From Nocardioidaceae bacterium (GTDB taxonomy: Bacteria > Actinomycetota > Actinomycetes > Propionibacteriales > Nocardioidaceae): DNA of 5,224 nucleotides. The translations under genes were made by a program, and so were the position numbers. The notes under the pieces are model-generated. The model did not search any database. It saw only the letters and a list, made by a program, of their open reading frames with translations, and was not told the DNA's origin. The stretch spans positions 1-5,224 of the forward strand of contig JACCVA010000053.1 in the NCBI GenBank assembly GCA_013698435.1, read 5' to 3'. Below, one piece after another: positions 1-5,224 of this stretch (its first letter is position 1; each line of letters opens with the position of its first letter).

Positions 1-770
1 TGCAGCCAGTGCTGCGGCAGCCCCATCAGCGCCTTGGTGGCGAGCCGGACGTCGCGGATGTTGTCGATGTCGAGCAGCTGGTCGACGAACGCCTCCAGCC
101 TCGCGAACGGCATATTGGCGACGTCGCCGCCCGAGACCACGACGTCGCGTACGCCGGGGTTGTGGCGCAGGTAGTCGAGCATCGCCTCGATCCGGTCGAC
201 CGGCTTGAGGTTGAACTTGAGCTTGTCGATGACCGGTGTCGAGTTGCCGACGAGGTCCATCCGCGTGCAGTGGCCGCAGTACTGCGGACACGTCGGCAGC
301 AGCTCGGCGAGCACCTTGGTGGGATAGCGGTGGGTGAGTCCCTCGGCGACCCACATGTCGTGCTCGTGCAGGCTGTCGCGGGTGGCGTGGGGGTGGCTCG
401 GCCAGTCGGTACGCCGGTCGGAGAACACCGGAAGCATGTAGCGGCGCACCGGGTCGGCGTACATCAGCTCGGTCGTCGGCAGCGTGTGCGGCACCATCGT
501 GTTGACCATCTGCGGTGGCATCAGCATCGACATGGTCGCGCGCTCGGCCTGGTCGCGCTCGAGGTCGTCGTAGAACCGGTCCTCGAGCAGGTCACCATAG
601 ACCGCTCGCAGCTGCTTGAGGTTCTTGACGCAGTGGGCCCGCTGCCACTGGACCGACTCCCACTCCTGCGCGGTGACGTCCTGCCACCCCGGCAGCCGGG
701 TCCAGTCCGGCTCGACGAGCTCGACCCGCGCATAGGGGTAGGGCTGCTCCAGGCCGGTGTGCTCGGTCAT
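1..770 (-). CDS. kamA: Lysine 2,3-aminomutase (radical SAM, PLP), N-terminal part, cut by window edge
   Basis: Reading the minus strand from ATG at 770 gives 256 uninterrupted codons to the left edge; the C-terminal part lies outside. The protein aligns from memory with clostridial KamA: DSLHEHDMWVAEGLTHRYP (residues 132-150), then the iron-sulfur motif CPQYCGHC (C161, C165, C168; CX3CX2C), then VVSGGD (211-216), the SAM-binding GGD. R170 corresponds to the Arg after the third Cys, which binds the substrate carboxylate in the clostridial enzyme. Family role: [4Fe-4S]/SAM/PLP interconversion of L-lysine and L-beta-lysine in the cytoplasm. The PLP lysine and the two Asp residues that define lysine specificity would be in the missing part, so specificity rests on the kdd and kamD neighbours. 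The start is fixed by GGAGGA five bases upstream. Oddities: CTRMDLVG replaces the usual CTRRRFAG, and the N-terminus is about 36 residues longer than in the clostridial enzyme. A related 2,3-aminomutase acting on another amino acid is possible but less likely here. Confidence 0.9.
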   Translation of the reverse strand, partial: MTEHTGLEQPYPYARVELVEPDWTRLPGWQDVTAQEWESVQWQRAHCVKNLKQLRAVYGDLLEDRFYDDLERDQAERATMSMLMPPQMVNTMVPHTLPTTELMYADPVRRYMLPVFSDRRTDWPSHPHATRDSLHEHDMWVAEGLTHRYPTKVLAELLPTCPQYCGHCTRMDLVGNSTPVIDKLKFNLKPVDRIEAMLDYLRHNPGVRDVVVSGGDVANMPFARLEAFVDQLLDIDNIRDVRLATKALMGLPQHWL

Positions 771-775
771 CGCGG

Positions 776-781
776 TCCTCC
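776..781 (-). promoter_or_regulatory. Ribosome binding site of kamA
   Basis: The minus strand reads GGAGGACCGCGATG: a perfect GGAGGA core, five bases before the ATG at 770. It decides the kamA start, since no other ATG or GTG with a comparable site lies nearby in that frame. Confidence 0.8.
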
Positions 782-785
782 GGGC

Positions 786-813
786 GCGCCGTTGGCGCTG
801 CCCCGTTGTCGGG
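786..813 (-). promoter_or_regulatory. Two adjacent small hairpins in the kamA leader
   Basis: On the minus strand CCCG-ACAA-CGGG (813-802) is followed by GCGCC-AAC-GGCGC (798-786). The second has a perfect five-base-pair G/C stem and ends four bases before the GGAGGA site of kamA. Both place CAACGG across the loop and closing side. They would lie in the kamA mRNA leader and could affect ribosome access. In DNA this rich in G+C such short stems also arise by chance. There is no following T-run, so this is not a factor-independent terminator. Confidence 0.25.
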
Positions 814-878
814 TGGTCGTGGCGGGTGAGAGCCGGGCGTTTGTGCCCTGCAGTGAACTCATGCCACAGTACGGGAGA

Positions 879-908
879 ATATACGGTGACAGCAAAGCCG
901 CGCCGCAA
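879..908 (-). promoter_or_regulatory. Candidate sigma-70-type promoter for kamA
   Basis: On the minus strand TTGCGG (908-903) is followed after 18 bases by TATATT (884-879), which matches the TATAAT -10 consensus at five of six positions. It lies in the only A+T-rich patch of the intergenic region. Transcription would start near 872, giving kamA a leader of roughly 100 bases. The -35 match is only three of six, so this is a candidate by pattern alone. Confidence 0.3.
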
Positions 909-916
909 CTTTTACT
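886..916 (+). promoter_or_regulatory. Weak candidate promoter for kdd
   Basis: GTGACA (886-891) matches the TTGACA -35 consensus at five of six positions. TTTACT (911-916) follows after 19 bases and matches TATAAT at four of six. The long spacer and modest -10 make this tentative. If used, it would overlap the kamA promoter candidate, so the two directions could compete. Confidence 0.18.
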
Positions 917-935
917 TCGACAGCCGACTATCCAC

Positions 936-940
936 GGAGG
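936..940 (+). promoter_or_regulatory. Ribosome binding site of kdd
   Basis: GGAGG lies seven bases before GTG at 948. It selects this GTG as the start within a much longer open frame that begins at position 9. Everything upstream of 948 in that frame is antisense to kamA or intergenic. Confidence 0.8.
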
Positions 941-947
941 TTTGCCC

Positions 948-2000
948 GTGACCAGCGACCCGACCGGTCTGCTCCGGGTGCTGGCACCGGTCGGTGTCTT
1001 GCCGCAGGCGGCCGAGCGTCTCGACACCAGCCGGCAACTGGCTGCCGACGAGGTGCGGATTGCGGTGTCGCGGCTCAACCTCGACGCCGCCTCGTTCCGC
1101 CAGCTCTTCACCAAGCACGACGGTGACGGTGACGCCGTCCGCACCGAGGTGCTCGACATCGTGCGCACCCGCGGCAAGATGCACAACCCCGTGACCGGGT
1201 CGGGCGGCATGCTCACCGGAACCGTCGAGGCGGTAGGCCCGCAGTCACCGCTCGGGCTGTCGGTCGGCGACGAGGTCACGACACTGGTGTCGCTCACGCT
1301 CACTCCGCTCGTGATCACCGACGACCTGGCCGACTGGGACGGGCGCAGCGAGCAGGTGCCCTGCCAGGGGTACGCGATCCTCTTCGGCCGCTCGATCGCG
1401 GCCAGGCTCCCGGTTGACCTGCCGGCCCGGTTGGCGCTTGCCGTGATGGATGTCTGTGGAGCGCCGGCACTGACGGCCCGGGTGGTCGGACGGTACGTCG
1501 AGCGCGGCCACGCACCCACGGTGTGTGTCATCGGAGGAGCGGGCAAAAGCGGCTCGCTGTCACTGGTGGCTGCGTCCCGCTCCGGTGCCGCCCGGACGAT
1601 CGCCGTGGTGCCGGTCGAGCGGGAGGTGCAGCTTCTCGCCGACAAGGAGATGGCGGATGCGGTGACGCTTGCTGACGCCCGGGACCCGGTCGCACTGTCG
1701 CGGGCTGTCGCCGACGCCGGCGGACCTGCCGACGTCACTGTGGTCTGCGTCGACGTGCCAGGCTGCGAGGGCGGGGCGATCTTGTCGACCGAGCAGGGCG
1801 GCACGATCATCTTCTTCTCGATGGCCACGTCGTTCAGCGCGGCCGCGCTTGGCGCCGAGGGGCTGGCCTCCGACGTCACGATGCTCATCGGTAACGGCTA
1901 TGTCCCCGGCCACGCCGAGTTCGCCGTCGACCTGCTCCGCAGTCACGCCGGTGTACGCGCCCTGTTCGAAGCAAGGCTTGCCCACGAGGCGGCAGGATAG
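948..2000 (+). CDS. kdd: L-erythro-3,5-diaminohexanoate dehydrogenase
   Basis: This 350-residue protein, close to the family's usual length, oxidatively deaminates L-erythro-3,5-diaminohexanoate to 5-amino-3-oxohexanoate with NAD(P)+ (EC 1.4.1.11), the step after lysine 5,6-aminomutase. It carries segments I recognise from clostridial Kdd: GVLPQ (16-20), RGKMHNPVTGSGGM (75-88), TLVSLTLTPL (112-121), the dinucleotide-binding turn VIGGAGKSG (194-202), FFSMATSFSAAALGAEG (289-305) and DVTMLIGNGYVPGHAE (309-324). The architecture resembles zinc-free medium-chain dehydrogenases: an N-terminal GroES-like part followed by a Rossmann domain. The GTG start is chosen for its GGAGG site and because residue 1 then fits the family N-terminus. 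Its stop is followed four bases later by the next start, which suggests coupled translation. No frameshift or missing motif was seen. Confidence 0.95.
   Translation: MTSDPTGLLRVLAPVGVLPQAAERLDTSRQLAADEVRIAVSRLNLDAASFRQLFTKHDGDGDAVRTEVLDIVRTRGKMHNPVTGSGGMLTGTVEAVGPQSPLGLSVGDEVTTLVSLTLTPLVITDDLADWDGRSEQVPCQGYAILFGRSIAARLPVDLPARLALAVMDVCGAPALTARVVGRYVERGHAPTVCVIGGAGKSGSLSLVAASRSGAARTIAVVPVEREVQLLADKEMADAVTLADARDPVALSRAVADAGGPADVTVVCVDVPGCEGGAILSTEQGGTIIFFSMATSFSAAALGAEGLASDVTMLIGNGYVPGHAEFAVDLLRSHAGVRALFEARLAHEAAG
1994..1997 (+). promoter_or_regulatory. Ribosome binding site of the amidohydrolase, inside the end of kdd
   Basis: AGGA lies seven bases before GTG at 2005 and overlaps the last codons of kdd, whose TAG is at 1998-2000. 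The arrangement fixes the amidohydrolase start in a frame that is open from 1669 and implies translational coupling to kdd. Confidence 0.6.
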
Positions 2001-2004
2001 GACC

Positions 2005-3609
2005 GTGACGTCGACATCGGAGCGCGTCCTGCTGCGCGGCGGTTGGGTCTACTCGCCGTCGGCGCCGCACGCGACCGCCATGGTGACAGCCGGGAGCAAG
2101 GTGGCGTGGGTGGGTGACGCTGCCGGGGCGGCTACCCATGCAGCCAACGTCGACGTCGTCGTCGAGCTGCAGGGGGCGTTGGTCACTCCGGGGTTCGTGG
2201 ACGCCCACGTCCATCTCGGTCCGACCGGCCTCGCGATGGAGTCGCTCGACCTCAGCTCGACGGTGAGCCTTGCGGACGCGCTCGAGCGGCTGAGGCGGTA
2301 TGCCCGCACGCACACCGGCCGGGTGCTGTCGGCGTACGGCTGGGATGAGACGAAGTGGCCCGAGGGTCGGTCGATGACGATGGGGGAAGTCGACCGGGCC
2401 GTCGGGTCTGCCGTCGCCTACATGTCCCGAGTCGACTCCCACTCATCGGTCATCTCGTCAGCCCTGCTCGACCGTGACCCGTCGATCGTCGGCCGCGACG
2501 GCTGGCGCGGGGATGGTCCGCTCGAGCGCGACGCGCACCACGCCGCCCGGGCCGTGACGCACGCCCTCCGCGGCGAGCGGGAGCGCGAACGTGCCCTGCG
2601 CACCGCTCTCACCCATGCGGCGTCGCGCGGTTTGACGTCCGTGCACGAGGTCAACGCCCCCCACATCTCGCCATACGCCGACTTCGCAGCGCTGCGCGCC
2701 ATCGCCGCGACAACCCCCGTCCCTGAGGTGGTGCCGTACTGGGGAGCGTTTCGTGGAGGCGACGCGGACGCCGAGGCCGACCAGCTGCTCGGGTTCGCCG
2801 GCGACCTCTGCGTCGACGGCGCGGTGGGTTCACGCACCGCCTGCATGCACGAGCCGTACGCCGACGCGGATACATCCGGCCACCTCTATCTGGACCGCAC
2901 GCAGGTGGCCGAGCACGTCGTGCACTGCACGGAGCGCAGTCTGCAGGCCGGCTTCCACGTGATCGGTGACCGGGCGATGACCGAGACGATTGCCGGGCTC
3001 GCGGCTGCGGCGAGAGAAGTCGGAGTCGAGACCATGGTCCGCGCCCGACACCGGCTGGAGCATGCCGAGATGCCCAGCACGGAGGCGATCCAGGCAATGT
3101 CGGCCCTCGGCGTCGTCGCCAGCGTCCAGCCGGCCTTCGACTCGGCGTGGGGGGCGTCGGGGGAGCTCTACGAGCAGCGGCTCGGGTCCGAGCGAGCGGC
3201 GTCGATGAACCCGTTCGCCAGCATGCACCGTGCCGGCGTCACGCTGGCCTTCGGGTCCGACAGCCCGGTGACGCCGCTCGACCCCTGGGCGGGCGTCCGG
3301 GCGGCCGTGCTCCACCACAACGAGTCGGAGCGGCTCGCACCTGCCGTTGCCTTCGATGCCCACACGCGAGGTGGTCACCGCGCTCGCCGTGACGACACCG
3401 CCGGCGTCCTCGAACCCGGTGCCGCGGCGACGTACGTCGTCTGGCGCGTCGATGACGTCGATCGGCCGGCTGCCGACGCAGGGGCGGCGACAACAGTTCT
3501 TCCGAGTCTTCACCCCGACTCGGAGCTGCCTACCTGCCTCAGGACCGTCGTCGCCGGCGCACCCGCCTACGACGCCGAACAGCTCGCCACCAGCAGCAGC
3601 TCACGATGA
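2005..3609 (+). CDS. YtcJ-like metal-dependent amidohydrolase (amidohydrolase_3 family)
   Basis: A 534-residue protein of the amidohydrolase superfamily, near normal length for YtcJ/NfdA-type members. Visible marks: a small N-terminal beta domain, then TPGFVDAHVHLGP (61-73) with metal ligands H68 and H70; SVHEV (212-216); VDGAVGSRTA (270-279); FHVIGDRA (317-324, H318); RHRLEHAE (349-356, H353); FGSDSPVTPLDPW (416-428, D419); and the C-terminal signature around TRGGHRA and GVLEPG (454-472). The family hydrolyses C-N bonds, for example in N-substituted formamides or cyclic amides; the substrate here cannot be read from sequence. The lysine found in many relatives four residues before the DG of the central motif is D267 here; I recall similar GDL-x-x-DG forms in actinobacterial proteins, so this may mark a subgroup rather than damage. 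It lies four bases after kdd and 25 before kamD, so a role linked to lysine or diaminohexanoate is inferred from context only. No signal peptide is seen, so it is probably cytoplasmic. Confidence 0.85.
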   Translation: MTSTSERVLLRGGWVYSPSAPHATAMVTAGSKVAWVGDAAGAATHAANVDVVVELQGALVTPGFVDAHVHLGPTGLAMESLDLSSTVSLADALERLRRYARTHTGRVLSAYGWDETKWPEGRSMTMGEVDRAVGSAVAYMSRVDSHSSVISSALLDRDPSIVGRDGWRGDGPLERDAHHAARAVTHALRGERERERALRTALTHAASRGLTSVHEVNAPHISPYADFAALRAIAATTPVPEVVPYWGAFRGGDADAEADQLLGFAGDLCVDGAVGSRTACMHEPYADADTSGHLYLDRTQVAEHVVHCTERSLQAGFHVIGDRAMTETIAGLAAAAREVGVETMVRARHRLEHAEMPSTEAIQAMSALGVVASVQPAFDSAWGASGELYEQRLGSERAASMNPFASMHRAGVTLAFGSDSPVTPLDPWAGVRAAVLHHNESERLAPAVAFDAHTRGGHRARRDDTAGVLEPGAAATYVVWRVDDVDRPAADAGAATTVLPSLHPDSELPTCLRTVVAGAPAYDAEQLATSSSSR

Positions 3610-3611
3610 GG

Positions 3612-3631
3612 CACCCCTCCGAAGGAGAGTG
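3612..3631 (+). promoter_or_regulatory. kamD ribosome binding site within a possible hairpin
   Basis: AAGGAG (3622-3627) lies seven bases before the kamD ATG. The same segment can fold as CTCC-GAA-GGAG (3617-3627), extended beyond a small internal loop by CAC (3612-3614) pairing with GTG (3629-3631). The ribosome binding site would then be partly covered. The site itself is well supported; the fold is an inference from complementarity. Confidence 0.6.
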
Positions 3632-3634
3632 GCG

Positions 3635-5224
3635 ATGACGCCCCGCCCCCGACCCAGGCTCGACCTCGACTCGGACATGGTCAAGCACGCGCGTCGGCTG
3701 GCCCGACAGGCCGGGCGACCGATCGTGCGGATCGCCAAGCAGCACACCACCGTGTCGGTCGAGCGGGCGATGTTGCGGCTGGCAGGGTTGTCCGGGGCCG
3801 ACCCTGACGGCACACCGTGGGTGAACCGGTTGCTCGACGCCGTCCGGGCCGACGTCGGTCTCGAGCACGGCCTGGCGATGCCCGTGTGGGACGCCTTGCT
3901 GCGCACGGACAATCTTGACCTGCTGACGCTGGCGAAGCGGGCCGCGGCCGGTGACGTGCCGTTCCGCGTCCCCGAGGGCCGCGAGGCCACCCGGGCGCAG
4001 ACCGCGTCCCACAAGCGGGTGGCCGCCGGGATCCGGAAGGTCGACGCCCGCCGTCGCGAGCGCGAACGGCTCATCAAGCGGTGGGGCGACCCTCCGCAGA
4101 AGCCCTGGATCTACCTGATCGTGGCGACCGGCGACATCTACGAGGACATCCCGCAGGCCCAGGCGGCCGCCCGCGAGGGAGCCGACATCATCGCCGTCAT
4201 TCGTTCGACCGGTCAGTCGCTGCTGGACTTCGTGCCCGAGGGTGCCACCCGGGAAGGGTTCGCCGGAACCTACGCCACCCAGGAGAACTTCCGGCTGATG
4301 CGCCAGGCGCTCGACGAGACGAGCAAGCAGCTCGGCCGCTACGTGCGCCTGACCAACTACGCGTCGGGCCTGTGCATGCCGGAGATCGCGGCGCTGGCCG
4401 GCCTCGAACGACTCGACATGATGCTCAACGACTCGATGTACGGGATCTTGTTCCGCGACATCAACCCGATCCGCACGTTCGTCGACCAGCGCTTCAGCCG
4501 CCAGGTGCATGCCCGCGCCGGCATCATCATCAACACCGGCGAGGACAACTACCTGACGACGGCTGACGCTGTCGAAGCCGCGCACACCGTCACGGTGAGC
4601 CAGCTCCTCAACGAGTACTTCGCAAAGGAGGCCGGTCTGGCTGACTGGCAGCTCGGGCTGGGTCATGCCTTCGAGATCGACCCGGCGGTGCCCGACAGCT
4701 TCCGGCTCGAGCTGGCGCACGCGCTGCTCGCACGCACGCTCTTCCCGAAGGCGCCGCTGAAGTGGATGCCGCCCACCCGCCACATGACCGGTGACGTGTT
4801 CCGGGGCTACCTGCTCGACGGGTTCTTCAACCTCGCGGGCGCGATGACCGACCAGGACATCCTGCTGGTCGGGATGATGACGGAGGCCGTTGTCACCCCG
4901 TGGCTGTCCGACCGCGACCTGGCGCTGCAGAACGTCCGCTACGTCATCAACGCTGCCGGCCGCCTCGCTGAGGACTTCGCGCCCGCGCCGGACGGGTTCA
5001 TCGCCCGCCGCGCCCAGCAGGTGCTGGGGGAGTCGATCGAGCTGCTGACGAAGATCCTCGACCACCCCGGCACCGACTTCGGGGCCGGTTTGCTCGACGC
5101 CATCGCCGACGGCACCTTCGGACTGATGAAACGACCGGCCGACGCTGGCAAGGGGCTCGAAGGCGTGGCCGAGAAGGCTCGCGACTACTACAATCCGGCG
5201 ACGGCCATCCTGGAGGAGTCATGA
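3635..5224 (+). CDS. kamD: Lysine 5,6-aminomutase alpha subunit
   Basis: A 529-residue protein, close to the roughly 516 of the clostridial alpha subunit. With KamE it forms the adenosylcobalamin- and PLP-dependent enzyme that moves the 6-amino group of beta-lysine (or lysine) to carbon 5. Characteristic segments: KQHTTVSVERAMLRL (35-49), YLIVATGDIYEDI (160-172), AVIRSTGQSLLDFVPEGAT (187-205), GTYATQENFRLMR (211-223), SGLCMPEIA (244-252), MLNDSMYGILFRDI (263-276), IINTGEDNYLTTADA (298-312), GLGHAFEIDP (341-350), MPPTRHMTG (378-386) and KRPADAGKGLEG (499-510). Residues I recall as contacting PLP in the Clostridium sticklandii structure (R184, S189, S238, Y263, R268, D298) all recur with a constant shift of six: R190, S195, S244, Y269, R274, D304. 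The active site therefore looks intact. The start is fixed by AAGGAG seven bases upstream; the longer open frame from 3347 overlaps the amidohydrolase and is rejected. The stop overlaps the next ATG. Confidence 0.97.
   Translation: MTPRPRPRLDLDSDMVKHARRLARQAGRPIVRIAKQHTTVSVERAMLRLAGLSGADPDGTPWVNRLLDAVRADVGLEHGLAMPVWDALLRTDNLDLLTLAKRAAAGDVPFRVPEGREATRAQTASHKRVAAGIRKVDARRRERERLIKRWGDPPQKPWIYLIVATGDIYEDIPQAQAAAREGADIIAVIRSTGQSLLDFVPEGATREGFAGTYATQENFRLMRQALDETSKQLGRYVRLTNYASGLCMPEIAALAGLERLDMMLNDSMYGILFRDINPIRTFVDQRFSRQVHARAGIIINTGEDNYLTTADAVEAAHTVTVSQLLNEYFAKEAGLADWQLGLGHAFEIDPAVPDSFRLELAHALLARTLFPKAPLKWMPPTRHMTGDVFRGYLLDGFFNLAGAMTDQDILLVGMMTEAVVTPWLSDRDLALQNVRYVINAAGRLAEDFAPAPDGFIARRAQQVLGESIELLTKILDHPGTDFGAGLLDAIADGTFGLMKRPADAGKGLEGVAEKARDYYNPATAILEES
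5212..5224 (+). CDS. kamE: Ribosome binding site and start codon of the next gene, probably kamE
   Basis: GGAGGAG (5212-5218) precedes ATG at 5221-5223, which overlaps the kamD stop TGA (5222-5224) as ATGA. This is a standard translational-coupling junction. The identity as kamE (beta subunit, binding cobalamin and carrying the PLP lysine) is inferred: KamD is inactive without it and the two genes are normally adjacent. Only the first codon lies in the window, so no coding sequence can be checked. Confidence 0.5.

Larger units (their letters stand above)
771..947. promoter_or_regulatory. Divergent kamA/kdd intergenic control region
   Basis: These 177 bases separate the divergently read kamA and kdd. 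The half next to kamA (771-840) is very G+C-rich and contains small inverted repeats. The half next to kdd (about 850-935) is clearly richer in A+T, as expected for promoters in a high-GC genome. Both genes must be transcribed from here unless they depend on more distant promoters, and a shared regulator could bind here. I found no convincing long palindromic operator and no recognisable riboswitch, including no lysine riboswitch core. Confidence 0.7.

Noticed and set aside
870..886. Repeat of TACGG with a 12-base period (870-874 and 882-886) as a possible regulator site
   Set aside because: Five bases is too short to stand out, the flanks do not match, and there is no third copy or dyad symmetry.
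9..947. Long plus-strand open frame in phase with kdd, adding over 300 residues to its N-terminus
   Set aside because: It is antisense to kamA, whose protein carries clear family motifs. The added sequence has no recognisable domain, and kdd has its own GGAGG site before GTG 948 at the expected family start.
767..1888. Minus-strand open frame of 373 codons across kdd
   Set aside because: It is low-complexity Ser/Ala/Arg/Thr-rich sequence, a typical shadow of a high-GC gene. Only its last 31 codons, in the kamA leader, were kept as a finding.
1669..2004. N-terminal extension of the amidohydrolase frame by 112 residues
   Set aside because: It overlaps the end of kdd in another frame and is Arg/Ser/Pro-rich without family similarity. 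GTG 2005 has a ribosome binding site and gives a normal family length.
3347..3634. N-terminal extension of the kamD frame by 96 residues
   Set aside because: It overlaps the conserved C-terminal part of the amidohydrolase. ATG 3635 has a strong AAGGAG site and matches the KamD N-terminus.
3539..5065. Minus-strand open frame of 508 codons opposite kamD
   Set aside because: It is rich in Arg, Val, Gly, His and Asp with no domain I recognise. It mirrors the codon pattern of kamD, as antisense frames in high-GC genes commonly do.

Overview
The window is a high-GC stretch (roughly two thirds G+C by eye) with strong G/C bias at third codon positions, two GTG starts and strong GGAGG-type ribosome binding sites. 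This fits an actinobacterium. I cannot name the genus from the sequence. All products look cytoplasmic: I see no signal peptide or membrane segment.

The content is the core of a lysine-fermentation (3,5-diaminohexanoate, or 'kam') gene cluster. Positions 1-770 (minus strand) hold the N-terminal 256 residues of a lysine 2,3-aminomutase, KamA, a radical-SAM/PLP enzyme that runs off the left edge. It is easily missed because a long open frame lies antisense to it and continues into the next gene. Positions 771-947 are a divergent intergenic control region. Rightward from there come kdd (948-2000, 3,5-diaminohexanoate dehydrogenase), a YtcJ-type amidohydrolase (2005-3609), and kamD (3635-5224, alpha subunit of the adenosylcobalamin/PLP lysine 5,6-aminomutase). 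The kamD stop overlaps an ATG with its own ribosome binding site, which is very probably the start of kamE.

How they work together: KamA converts L-lysine to L-beta-lysine. KamD with KamE moves the terminal amino group to give 3,5-diaminohexanoate. Kdd oxidatively deaminates this to 5-amino-3-oxohexanoate. In known pathways Kce then cleaves that with acetyl-CoA and Kal deaminates 3-aminobutyryl-CoA; neither gene is in this window. The rightward genes are tightly packed (gaps of 4 and 25 bases, then an ATGA overlap), so they probably form one operon.

The most interesting element is the amidohydrolase. It is not part of the textbook clostridial pathway, yet it sits inside the operon between two pathway genes. 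Other points worth a look are the unusual sequence around the radical-SAM cluster of KamA, the structured leader of kamA with an overlapping small reading frame, and a hairpin that could cover the kamD ribosome binding site. No RNA genes, mobile elements, CRISPR arrays or factor-independent terminators were seen.
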